From NCBI GenBank assembly GCA_963921825.1, contig OY997592.1, positions 25,647,730 through 25,711,729 of the forward strand: a DNA stretch of 64,000 nt, in the 5' to 3' direction. Below the pieces are notes generated by a model, which saw only the letters and a program-made list of their open reading frames with translations, did no database searches and had not been told where the DNA came from. Each line of letters starts with the position of its first letter. Position 1 is the first letter of the stretch. This document shows, one piece after another, positions 11,913 to 22,132 of this stretch. The DNA comes from Erodium maritimum. Lineage: Eukaryota > Streptophyta > Magnoliopsida > Geraniales > Geraniaceae. The position numbers and the translations under genes are program-made.

Positions 11913-14167
11913 GTTGTGAGCGTTTTTAGGCGATGAGAGGGCAGCTCCCCTTCCGACTAGCTATCGGAAAAGCAGCGCTGTATATATCGCCAACAGGTCG
12001 ACCGCCTGGAGCCTGACAGGGATCGGCAATGCGCGTGGGGCAGGCTCGAGCCCAGCCGGTTAGCAACCAGCACTGAGCAACTGACAGGAGTGCGATCCTT
12101 TGTGATCTTGTTTGGTGTGCGATCCTTTGCGATCTTGGGTGTTGCGGGGTGTTCTGTCGTGTCTTTGGAGGAGGTCGTCGATCGTTGTGTCGGGTCTACC
12201 TTACGTGTCCAAGTGTTGAGTCGACTGAGGAAAGTATCAATGTGTGGGTGTCGGTCGGGTTACTTGAGTTTGGGGATAGTGATCCCCGGGGTTGAGTTGG
12301 TTGTTGGTGTTACCGGCATTGTCTGCTAATTATGCCATAGTGAGTCTGTTATCCGTGGTGGTGAGCGAACGCTCACCCCTAGCTGCTTTTCCTACAGGTA
12401 CCGGTCGCAGGTTGGACTAGGCGAGCTTCTGAAGCTTGAAGAGCTAGGAGCGGGATTCTGGGTTTATTTGAGTCTAGCGACGGATACCATACTTTTGTCC
12501 ACTTGTTGGGACGTGTTTTAAGTTGTAAATATTATTTTGTTGAACAAACGGTGATCTTAAAGTGATTTAATGTAAAAGGTTTCAAACTGTTTTATTGTTT
12601 TAAAGGTTCGCGTCCTGAGTTCAGTTTACTGAAATTGGGGCGTGACACCTACCTATTATGAGTTTCTTGGAGTTCTATAGGAAGAGGATAATGAGTTGGT
12701 TCTATGCTAAAAGCACCTTGATAGAGAAAGGGGGAACGGACTTTGTCCAAGAATAGATGCTAGGTTTGGCATCACCATCAAGCAAAGCCAAAGATGTCTG
12801 GTTCAGCAGAGTGGCCCTACTTTGTACGAGGTCGAAGAAAAGAATGACACGTATATCGTGGACATCTCCATTTCAACTTGCATCTGCTTAGAATGGAAGC
12901 TCAGTGGCATCCCATGCAAGCATGCAGTGGCGTCGATTATTCATGCACGAGGCAATCCAAAAGAGTATGTGCATGAGTATTACTCTTTGAGGACAATGAA
13001 CAAAATATACCAAGGACAGATTTTCCCAATTGCAGGGCTTAAGAAATGTCAAAAACTACCAGCTGGGGAAGAAGCGTTATTGCCTCCTATAATACGTAAA
13101 CACCCCGGTAGACCAATAGTTAGGCGAATAAAGGGGGTAATGGAGAGACAAGGTCAAAGTGTAGGCTCCGGTCGTGGACAAGCCACTATTGAGGTTGAGG
13201 CTGAAACCACTACTGATGGGGACAATTTGGCGAAGACTAAAAACACAAGGAAAGGTATGATAATGACATGTGGAAACTGTGGCCAAACCGAGCATAACAG
13301 GAGAGCATGCCCAACAAAGGACTACGGGGTTACCAATGCAAAGTCGAACCGGAAAGCTACACCATCGAAACCATATTTCCGTGTCCTAGGTGATGGACAC
13401 ATAGTTGCACCTTTACTGGACAAGAAGAGAGCTTCGAGTGAAGCTAGATTGGAGAAGGATAGAAAACGTAAGCAACTTAAACGGGCACAACAACTAGTGC
13501 GTCAACAAGCAGTTGCATGTAACAATAATTTTACCATTAAATTCATATTGAAAGGTTATTTTTCATACTACAAAGTCAACAATTCATATATGCATACTTA
13601 TCTGTGGAATAGATGCTGAAAATAGTCAAACTACTGATAATTTGGGACAATCTGAAACTGCTCAAAATGCTAATCATTTGGGTCAATCTAAAAATGTTGA
13701 TAATATGGGAGGAACTGAAACTGTGGAAGAAGCTGAAACTATGGACCAAGCTGACCCTCTATTTCAACATGAAAATGTTGGAAATAAGGGTAAGTAAATT
13801 TGAGACATTAATTTCCTATTGTATGTCAGTTATGATGTTTATTTTGACATGGGTTTTGATGTTTTTGACAGATAATTATATGGGAACAGCTAAGGAAAAT
13901 CAGCATGTGGAAAAGAGTGAGGAAAATGGAAATATTGCGAGGCCAACACGACCACGATCTGCAAGAATTAGACAGCTAAGATCTGCCCTACCTACTGCTG
14001 ATGTTGAGCTCTCAAAGGTATTTTATTACTTCTAACACAAGATCTGATCCTTACTCGTAGTTGGAACTGTTAATCTATGAAATTACATGGTCATGAAGGC
14101 TGCATCTGGTTTTGTTGAGTGGAATTTCATGTGTTTACCTGATTTTTTTAAAAGAATAAATTCTCAT

Positions 14168-14374
14168 CGGGTTCGGGAAATAAATTCTTGAAATGATGTA
14201 GGAAGAAATATGGAATTTCATATGTGTTTACCTGATTTTTTTATTAGAATATGGAATTTCATGTGTTTACCATATTTGATTACTAGAATATGGAATTTCA
14301 TAAGTTCGGGAAATAAATTCTTGAAATGATGTAGGAAGAAATATGGAATTTCATATGTGTTTACCTGATTTTGG
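14168..14374 (+). repeat. Local duplication within the last intron of the MuDR pseudogene
   Basis: A block of about 69 bp beginning TTCGGGAAATAAATTCTTG occurs at about 14170 and again at about 14305, with extra partial copies of ATGGAATTTCAT between. The last exon's start (TGCATCTGGTTTTGTTGAGT) also appears at about 14101, upstream of the duplicated block, and again at 14398, so the intron-exon border itself was duplicated. Confidence 0.75.
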
Positions 14375-14875
14375 TTTCCTGTTTTCAATTGCAGGTTGCA
14401 TCTGGTTTTGTTGAGTGGCTAAAGAAGATGAAAATGGATGCAGCTCCAAAGCCTCGGAAGAGAGCCAAAACATTGAAAGGATGCAGCTCACAACCGTAGG
14501 GCAATTGCTAGTGTTGTGTGGGTAGTAGGTGTAAGTTGCTTTTTGGAGGTTGTAGTCCTTAATGGACATTAAGACACGGTTGGGTCAGTGTATGGTGATG
14601 TTTGATAGAGGGATGCAGACAAATGCTTTGGTCTCCATCCCTTTTTTGTGGTTCTCAAGGTAATATATTCCCCTAACGATGACAAACACATGTGACTTTC
14701 GAGGGAAGTAGTGAAAATTTTGATTCCCACCGGTGAATTTTGAAAGTGTCCAACCTTGAATTATTGTCCTTCTTTTTAGCATTGCAGTTTACTACCTCAT
14801 TGTCATCCTATAAATTGGCCTTTAACATGCTCATTCCATGCACAACCAACATTGCACACACTGTCCACACCAACT

Positions 14876-15244
14876 ATGTCCAACAACTACAATGACCCAA
14901 AAACCTTGATTGATGATTATAAGGAGTATGACTCTTCGTCTGGTGGGAGTGATACATGGGAAAAATATGAGCACCCAACCATTCCCGACTCTCTACCCCG
15001 TGATCCTTTTGGTGGTTACCCGTCTCCAACAACCGAATCTCCACTGCATACACCACCTGCAACTCCAGCTCACCTTCCTAAGGCAGAAACTGAACCTCCA
15101 CCACAACAGACTCTAGCTAAGAAAGAGGATAGCTCGGACCATGGTTACGTTGGGGACGACGATGAAGAAGGCAGCGGGGAAGAGTCAGGTTTTGCTCCAA
15201 ATACTGAAGATGATGAAGGCACTGATCCAGAAGACAACGAGTAA
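14876..15244 (+). CDS. Small acidic, proline-rich protein of unknown function
   Basis: The first ATG in this open frame is at 14876 and gives about 122 residues ending at a TAA (15242-15244). A TATA-like element (CTATAAATT, near 14808-14816) lies about 60 bp upstream. The N-terminal half is Ser/Asp/Tyr rich (DDYKEYDSSSGGSD), the middle is proline rich (PLHTPPATPAHLP) and the C-terminal third is strongly acidic (GDDDEEGSGEESG, then EDDEGTDPEDNE). No domain, signal peptide or membrane segment is visible. It lies between the MuDR pseudogene end and a decayed GRF gene, so it may be an accessory ORF of a transposon, a captured gene fragment or a small host gene. Low-complexity composition means chance cannot be fully excluded, although the frame stays open through compositionally varied sequence. 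Confidence 0.45.
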   Translation: MSNNYNDPKTLIDDYKEYDSSSGGSDTWEKYEHPTIPDSLPRDPFGGYPSPTTESPLHTPPATPAHLPKAETEPPPQQTLAKKEDSSDHGYVGDDDEEGSGEESGFAPNTEDDEGTDPEDNE

Positions 15245-15604
15245 CTTATGCTAAGCACTTATCATTGGCATGAACCAAACCTATATTTATTTTTCCTGCT
15301 TAACCATGTCCTATCTACTGTTATGAAAATGAAGTACTTATATTGTTCTAGGTGTTCACTTGCTATCTATAAGAACACATAAACACAAAAAATACAACTA
15401 TGAACCCATACCACTATTACATTACCATAACGACATAATTTCAAGTCTTGTTACATTAGGACACACAAATATTACATAAACAGTGAGAACCCACATTCCA
15501 CAATTCAGAAAAGAATCATGTAGGCCTTCTTGCTCGGTACATTACTACCCTTAAGAAATAGAAATAAGAACAACCCTACTACAATAACTAAAACCACTAG
15601 TCTA
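15245..15604. other. AT-rich spacer
   Basis: No ORF or repeat boundary was supported. It probably includes the 3' flank of the GRF-like gene lying on the opposite strand. Confidence 0.4.
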
Positions 15605-16280
15605 CATTTCGAACTCTTCCTCGTCAATGTATTCTTGTTCTTTTCCTTAATCTAGATAGCATCTTCCAATGCCTTAATTTTGTCATTCATTTAAGCAACT
15701 TCCAAACCAAAAACATCAAGATCATACCAACGAAAAAAATTACATTTTTTCTTCCCGTCCTAACACATACAAAAATAAGAGTCACAATATGAAGGACTTT
15801 ACTTTAAACACCATACATATGATATCAACATTGTGGTTAAAGATGAAGCTTACACTGAATTTACCACAACCATAAAACCTTCTCTCGGGATTTTCCTTTA
15901 ACAACGATGTACGAAGTGGAGCTTGCACTCCACAATAAACAGTACACAATTCTTGGATATCGAATCATATTCTCCTATTGAATATAGCTTATTAAAGTTT
16001 CAAAGTTGCCATTAACCATTCAAATCAATTTCAGCTTCAAAAGTAAATTCCATATATCTGTGAACCCACTTTCAACTACTAATTATAGTACATTCCTAGA
16101 TTTTTAGAGAACAAACAAACCCTAGATTTTTTTTTAAAAAAAATCATCAACAAACCCTAGATGTACTAGATTCTGTAATTTGGATGAACAAACCCTAGAA
16201 TTTTCGGATGCACCCACGATTTTGTTTTGACATTCAAACAAATCAAGGTTGATGATACTTACCTGAGCTTCTCCCTTCAT
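15605..16280 (-). pseudogene. GRF-type zinc-finger gene, decayed
   Basis: On the minus strand an ATG at 16280 starts a short first exon (MKGEAQ) ending at a strong donor CAG|GTAAGT (about 16262). A second exon (about 15985-15854) gives YCGVQAPLRTSLLKENP and RRFYGCGKFS, then a GTAAGC donor. A third exon from 15759 continues in phase with DGKKKCNFFRWYD. Together these give the CxCG...NP.RRF..C...C.FF.WxD signature of GRF zinc fingers, a small plant nucleic-acid-binding domain. Decay is visible as one extra T in the TTTA run before the first CG (frame shift between RYPRIVYC and YCGVQ) and a TAA at 15693-15691 just before a coiled-coil-like segment, MNDKIKALEDAI. Whether it was a host gene or part of a transposon is unclear. 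Confidence 0.6.
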
Positions 16281-16924
16281 CTTTCACCACGTCCTCTGCA
16301 CTCTTCTTCTTCTCTCTTCACTGGCTTTCCCTCTTCTTGTTCTTACCTCTTCATTCACGTGTTCTCTTTAATGACTTTCCCCTTTTCACGCAAAACACTT
16401 CACAATTTCCTCTATTTAAGCCAAACAAGTCGGGGCAATAATGTCATTTAAATTTTTATGACCCTTTACGTGACTTACACGTGGTCGACGAGTTAACAGA
16501 GCTGTTAACTTGAACATTTTTTTAAATATTTTTTAGGGTAAACTTCATCCCACTACCCTAAAAAAACTTGAGTTTCAACCCACTACCCTAACGAAACTTA
16601 GTTGCATCCCACTACCCTAACTTTCAATTTAGTGTCAATTTAGTACCCAACCCCTTACGACGTCAGATTTTGGACGGAAAAGGCACGCACGTGCCTCGCA
16701 TGTGCCACTAACTGATGCGTAAAGACTGATTTACCCTCGTCTCTCTTCAGCTTCCTTTACTGTAACACCCACAACCCTCAGTCTTCTCATTCACTCTCAG
16801 ACACAAACGAATCTCAGACAGACACGAAGACGACGAGCAAGAGTGAGGACGAAGGAGGAGGTTGCAGAGTTGTAGATTCTTGGCGCGCGTTTATCTGCAG
16901 AAGACGAACCTGGTTCTTGCTGAG

Positions 16925-19113
16925 ATGGGGAGAGTAAGTTTCCGATTCTAGGGTTTCGTATTTTATAGTTAGGGTTTTAATTTCTGAGTTTCTAGGGTTC
17001 TTTATTTGAGTAAAGGTTTCATATTTTATAGTTAGGGGTTAATTTCTGAGTTTCCTTTGAATGTGCCCTTGTTATTGCGAATGTTTGCAGAAACGTAGGG
17101 GTGTAAAAGAACCACCAAGGAGTTGTCCTGAGTCAAACCCCTTTCTTCAGGCTCCAATTTGTGTTGAAATCAATTATGGGGGAAAGTTTGTAGGAGCCGA
17201 TAATAGGTACGAAGGGGGTTCTGTTAAAGTCTTCCTTGTAAGTGAAGATGAATGCAGCCTCTTCAAGCTCACTGCCTTAGTGCATGATGCAGGACGTGAG
17301 CCCACTAGTACCCTGCATTATAAGGAAAAAAATCTAGTTAGGACTATGGAAAATGATAAGTCTGTAGCTAGATGGTTGAAGAGGTATAAAAGGTCTAGGG
17401 CAGCTAGGAAGTTGTACATAATAGATGGAGATCCACCACTACATGTGGTGTCTCCTAGTGGGGTGATTTTGGGAGGTAGTGAGGCAAAGAGTAATGGGAC
17501 AATATGCTTACAAGTCATGAAGCCAAGGGAGAGGCAGAAATTATACGAAGATGAGAATGAATATTTCTCGAGGCGTGGTCTTATTAAAATGTTAAAGTGT
17601 GGCCACAAGCTAGACAAATTCTGCATGTTGGATGGAAGGAGGATTATTCAGGAGCTACCAAGTGACAATGAGGATGGTGATTATCACGGTCGGAGGTCAT
17701 TTAGTTATTTGATGGGTATGAAAGTGTTTAATTATTTGATGATCAGTAATTACCTTGTTATGTGTATGAAATCTGTTATGTGATCACTAATATCCTTTTT
17801 TGTAGATTTAAATGATGATGAAGATGAGTACGAGGATGATGATATGGGTATGGGCATGAAATTGTAATAGATTGAGTAGGTTTGTAAGTTATTTACATGA
17901 GTTTGTTATTTGTAGGCCATGACTATGAAGAGAAGGAGGATAATGGACAAACATACAATGGCAGTGATGTTGATCATGTGGAGGATGCTGATGTTGATCA
18001 TGTGGAGGATTATGGTGATGATCATGTGGAGGATTATGGTGATGATCATGTGGAGGATGAGGATGAGGAGGACATGGTGTATGTAGACACAGACCATTGT
18101 GATGCAGAATTGGGTATGGAATTGAAACTAGACAAATTTAATTAGTAAGTATTGGAATTTGGTTGGTTCTGCCATCACTTGCCTATGTGTAGGAAATGAA
18201 GATGAGGAGGAGGAAGGACATGGACAAACAGACCATGAGGAAGCTGATTTGGGTATGGAATTGAACATTAGTTATAATTTGTGGTTTTCCTTTAATGTGT
18301 AGTTAATTTTGTACATGTTATTCATTAACCTGTTTTTGTAGAAAATGTAAATTCTCAAAGAGGCAACGATAAAGAGGATGTTGCTGAGGAACCAAAGACA
18401 AAGGGGAAGGAGCCAATGGAGTGTGAAGGCACTGGTGATGTTCCTGGGACAGAAACAGAAGGTGAAACTGACCAAATGAAGGATGACGAAGAACTGAAAT
18501 TGCAAAAGGAACGTAAGAGGAAAGGCAAGGCACCATTGGAGGATGATGTTGATGGCCATGAAGGCATACCTGAGGCTGATGATATGGGTATGAGTGATAA
18601 TGAGGCTAGTGATGATGCTAAGGGTGGTGCAATGGGCATGAATGAGACAGATGATATAGGTAATTTACTATTACTATTACTAATATTTCTGGTGATTGAC
18701 AAATGGATGCTCAAAATGTGTTGTGTGTAGGAGATGAAGATGAGAATCTGGAGGCTCGTCAATATCCAGATTGGCTGAAGATAGGGTAGTATGATAGTGA
18801 TGGGGATAGGGTTCATGGCAGCCGAGGATGGAAGGGTGCCGTGGAGGGTGAAAAAGATGCAGGGCATCACTCAGACTCTGATTTGGAGGAAATAGTGGAA
18901 GTTGAGTTAGAATCCGAGGATGAGGATGATGATCAAGTAGAAGAAGTGGATGCTACACATACGCTGGACCCCAGATGGGTAGATGGGCGTAGGGTGTGTG
19001 ACTTGGAAGATGTGAGGAAGAAGATACCAATGCGTCTAGGGGAGCTATTCAAGAATGCAAAGGCTTTCAGGAAGTTGTTCCTTGCATACGCTGTGAAGCA
19101 AAGCTGGCAGTAA
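16925..19113 (+). pseudogene. N-terminal part of a MuDR-type transposase
   Basis: A first exon (ATG at 16925, MGR, donor AGA|GTAAGT) joins in frame to an acceptor at about 17090 giving KRRGVKEPPRSCPESNPF. The long exon to about 17700 has the PB1-like start seen in plant MULE proteins (CVEINYGGKFV, RYEGGSVKVFLVSEDECS). A series of short acidic exon-like blocks follows (17806-18660). The last block (18841-19113) ends in the N-terminal DNA-binding start of MuDR transposases: LGELFKNAKAFRKLFLAYAV then KQSWQ and TAA. The right TIR begins one base after this stop. All catalytic DDE, SWIM and knuckle parts are absent, so the protein cannot be an active transposase; an in-frame stop is also present before 18790. 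Confidence 0.7.
17969..18062 (+). repeat. 24-27-bp coding repeat (DHVEDYGD)
   Basis: Four near-identical units of GATCATGTGGAGGA followed by TATGGTGAT or a variant encode DHVEDADV, DHVEDYGD, DHVEDYGD and DHVEDEDE. They form the acidic core of one exon-like block of the truncated transposase. Confidence 0.85.
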
Positions 19114-19460
19114 AGAGAAGACTGAGGGTCGTGAGTGTTACAGTAAAGGAAGCTGAAGAGAGACGAGGGTAAATCAGTCTTTACGCATCAGTTAGTGGCA
19201 CATGCGAGGCACGTGCGTGCCTTTTCCGTCCAAAATCTGACGCCGTAAGGGGTTGGGTACTAAATTGACACTAAATTCAAAGTTATGATAGTGGGATGCA
19301 ACTAAGTTTCGTTAGGGTAGTGGATTGAAACTCAAGTTTTTTAAGATAGTGGGATGAAGTTTACCCTACTTTTTATAAAATTATATACCTTTCATGTATG
19401 GAATGATGTGATAACTAAATGTTAAAAAACGTTCCGTGTAATTAATCTTCAAAAGATAAA

Positions 19461-21102
19461 GGGTTAAATATTGAAACTTACCCTTACGTTTTGGTCACGA
19501 ACACTACACTACCTATGTTTGCAAAATCATATTTGCCATACCTAAACTATTGGGCACGTGATACTGTTAGTAAAAGCTAACATCTGAAAGTATAATGATT
19601 GTTTTGCCCTTTTGTATTTGAATTAAGTTGCCTATATCATATGAATTGAAAGACTATCTTACCCTACTTTATCATTAATTTCTTAACAATTTATTAATAT
19701 TTTAATTATTTCTTTATAATAAATTTTTCATTAATTCTTTTTGAATTTTTTTATAAAACTTTGATTTCTGTATTTCTTGTTCTCTATTTTTTGTATTTAT
19801 TTTCTAGTAAATTTAATAATTATATTTGACAATTTTATATATAAAAAGTAATTTGTATTTGTTCTTTTTATTAATTTTAAAAAACAAATTGTTACGTTTT
19901 AGAAATATTTTTTTCCTTTTCATTTTGTAAGAGTGCTAGTTCTGTTATTAATTGTTTTTTTTTACTAATATTCGAATTTTTATTTATTTATTAATTTTCA
20001 TAAACAAAATAATTTATTTTTCAGTAACTTTTTTCTTTAATTTTCATTAAAAAAAATTGTGAAAGAGTTAAACAAATGTTCATAATTTCCGGCCAAACCT
20101 TCATTTTTTCCGGCCAATATTCAAAAGAGTTCAACAAAGAATAAGAGTCGGAAAATCACAACCCAAACTAAATCTGAAATTACATAAACCCAAACGACAT
20201 TTCGTTGGCGCACGTTACGAATCGAAAAACCAAAAATCACCAGAGAGTGGATGGGTTGCTCCGGTCAAGAGATGGCGAGGAACGCGAGCCTGGCTTATGC
20301 ATAGAGATTAGATTTGAACCGGGGAAGCGAGCCTCGCCGGATCTGGAACACGAGCTCCTACGAGAACTCATAACCCGAAAGAAAACACCCAAATCGAAGT
20401 TCCTCGTTTCAGATCTTTAAAACCCCCAACTTGTAACCTCGGAAATAGACGTTGTCGTTGCCGTTGGAGAAGAAGAGGACCTCCATTTTCGGGTTGTGGG
20501 TCGCCGGAGGCAGTCGTGTGCAAACGTCCACACGAAAGGGATGAAGAACTCACCGGAGGGGTTGAAGAACTCGCCGGACTGAGCTCATGCACGAGAAGAG
20601 GGCTCTGAGAGATGAAGTTGTTTGAGATGAGGAATAAAACTTGTTGAGCAAATTTTTATGCTCATCGCCGGCATCCATGCCCGTTCCTGTTAGATCCATG
20701 TGAAGAGGATGGAAGTTTGGTTCGTGTGAAAAGGAAATGGAAGATTGAGGATTGGTTTAGATAGGTAGGTTTAGATAATTATTTATTTACTTCTGTAATT
20801 ATTTTATTTATATAATTATTCTTTTTGTGTTATTTTAGTAATTGTATTTATTATTAAATGAGGACAAAATCGTAATTTTCTTTATAAATCTATAGGATTC
20901 AAATGTGTAAGGGCAAAATTGTCATTTTACTTTTCACTAAATGACACATGATATCAAATGACTAACAGAATAGCATATTTCATCCATATTTACTAACAGT
21001 ATCACGTGCCCAATAATTTAGGTATGGCAAATATGATTTTGCAAACATAAGTAGTGTAGTGTTCGTGACCAAAACGTAAGAGTAAGTTTCAATATTTAAC
21101 CC
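19461..21102. mobile_element. Non-autonomous MULE, 1,642 bp
   Basis: The TIRs of about 114 bp (19461-19574 and 20989-21102) start GGGTTAAATATTGAAACTTA and are nearly identical. They are flanked by a perfect 9-bp duplication AAAGATAAA (19452-19460 and 21103-21111). The outer interior is extremely AT-rich; 20200-20640 is GC-richer and gene-like (CGCCGGA-type codons) but has no recognised domain. The right end lies about 70 bp before the likely 5' leader of the Agenet gene. Confidence 0.92.
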
Positions 21103-21169
21103 AAAGATAAAATAGAGACGAAGGGGGGATTAGGTTAAAGTTACGTTGCAAAGGGAATGCTGAAGGAAG

Positions 21170-21390
21170 TAATTTGTTAATCCCCCCGTTAATCTCTCCT
21201 CCTCACTCACATCTCTCTCCGAACCAGACAAGCCGCTCGCCACTCCCCACTCCCCACACCGCTAGCCCATGCGCGTCCGCCTCTGCATCTGCCCGTGCGC
21301 GGCCGCCTCCACCTCCGCTCGTTGTACCGTGCTCCACCACCGCCCCCTATCTCCGAGCTTTATTTGTTGTAATTCAGACTTCACAACCGT
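21170..21390 (+). promoter_or_regulatory. Probable non-coding first exon (5' leader) of the Agenet gene
   Basis: A pyrimidine-rich, GC-richer block ends at a consensus donor ACAACCGT|GTAAGT (junction 21390/21391). A matching acceptor CATTACAG ends at 22108, 24 bp before the coding ATG. An upstream ATG at 21269 opens a frame that, across this splice, would run past the main start in another frame. The exact transcription start was not seen and 21170 is approximate. Confidence 0.55.
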
Positions 21391-22132
21391 GTAAGTCAAT
21401 TTTAAGTTTCAAGTTTTGCTTTTTCATTACAAAGTCAGATTTAAGAAACGGAATTAGTAGATTTTAGGTTTCAAATCCCTCCCTCCCTTTCCTTTCAATT
21501 TACATCCATAAGGAAATTATGGTTTCATTCTAATTGAATTATATCCTTGCATGGCTTTTACCCTTACTGGGATCCTCGTTCTCCACTTTCATATTTTCTC
21601 AGTAAGCAACTAGGGTATACACAATCAGAACTGCTCTTTTGATATATTTTTTTTATCTATTGTCATTTCCTTGAAAATAATGCAAACATTATGTGCGTGA
21701 AGTATAATTTTCATCTCAGTTGCTTAATAATGGTTAGCAGATACACAAACTGGACATACATATGCAGCAGTAATCTCTACATAGTCAGTAAAATGCGTAT
21801 AGAACTTTTCTTGAAACCAACCTCCTCCATCACAGAATATGATCATATATGGTCACTTTGTTTCAATCATTGTTTCTTAAACCTTCCATGTGTTTTTGGT
21901 GATTAGAATTGACTTGTTTATCGATCAAATCCATAATTGCACTTGTGGGTTTTGAATTTTCATGTGTTGTGTAGGTAATTTGTAGATTAACTTGTGTGTA
22001 GTGTAGGCACTTTTAAGTTTGAATTTTGGACACAATACTACTACTAGGTGCTATTTTGCAAAAAAATAAATTTGTTTCTATTAAATTTGGAAATTTTGTT
22101 CATTACAGCAGCATATATCGTAGTCGAGCATT

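Larger units (their letters stand above)
9181..12647 (+). mobile_element. Solo LTR, 3,467 bp, Ty3-type
   Basis: The element starts TGTAATAACCACTCCC and ends GGGGCGTGACA, and is flanked by a perfect 5-bp duplication CCTAC (9176-9180 and 12648-12652). It interrupts the MuDR transposase pseudogene precisely, so both boundaries are firm. No internal coding region, primer-binding site or polypurine tract is present, so it is a single LTR left after LTR-LTR recombination. The 3' 346 bp are repeated at the left edge of the window. Large LTR size and terminus suggest a long-LTR Ty3/gypsy lineage, not proven by sequence here. Confidence 0.9.
8281..14499 (+). pseudogene. MuDR-type MULE transposase, decayed and split by a solo LTR
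   Basis: An N-terminal PB1-like part (8381-8560: DDDPNISLKNLKEKLYE, then PLKIKDDEVVEAFI) is followed directly by the MULE catalytic region (HSGIVFAAVAMDANNGMFPL, VVEQETNDSWNWFV, then MSDKQKACP). The segment normally between them is missing. After an intron-like gap come HPQVEHKHCMRHLYENWYKS and, in a shifted frame, SFNVWIGKGRDL (ending at 9180). The solo LTR 9181-12647 sits here; removing it and one CCTAC copy restores RDLPIMSFLEFYRKR. Downstream are a SWIM zinc finger (CICLEWKLSGIPCKHA, about 12873-12920), PGRPIVRR, a CCHC knuckle (CGNCGQTEHNRRACP, about 13270-13314), and further exon-like blocks at 13613-14020 and 14396-14499. A stop after FVQE and several frame changes make it non-functional. 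Confidence 0.85.
16536..19366 (+). mobile_element. MULE with 250-bp TIRs, deletion derivative carrying a partial transposase
   Basis: The left TIR (16536-16788) and right TIR (19115-19366) are inverted copies about 96% alike by eye, both with GGGTAAACTTCATCCC termini. The flanking 9-mers TATTTTTTA and TACTTTTTA match at 8 of 9 positions, the target size of Mutator-like elements. The outer TIR consists of three modules each carrying CCCACTACCCTAA, followed by CAGATTTTGGACGGAAAAGG. The interior encodes only the N-terminal part of a transposase (next entry). Confidence 0.9.

Noticed and set aside
1-12647. Reading 1-346 and 9181-12647 as the 5' and 3' LTRs of one large retrotransposon
   Set aside because: 9181-12647 has its own perfect CCTAC duplication and interrupts a MULE frame, no primer-binding site follows 346, and the sequence between is made of unrelated elements.
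18355-18870. Minus-strand 171-codon Ser/Pro-rich frame
   Set aside because: Antisense of GA-rich acidic exons of the truncated MULE transposase; composition explains its openness.
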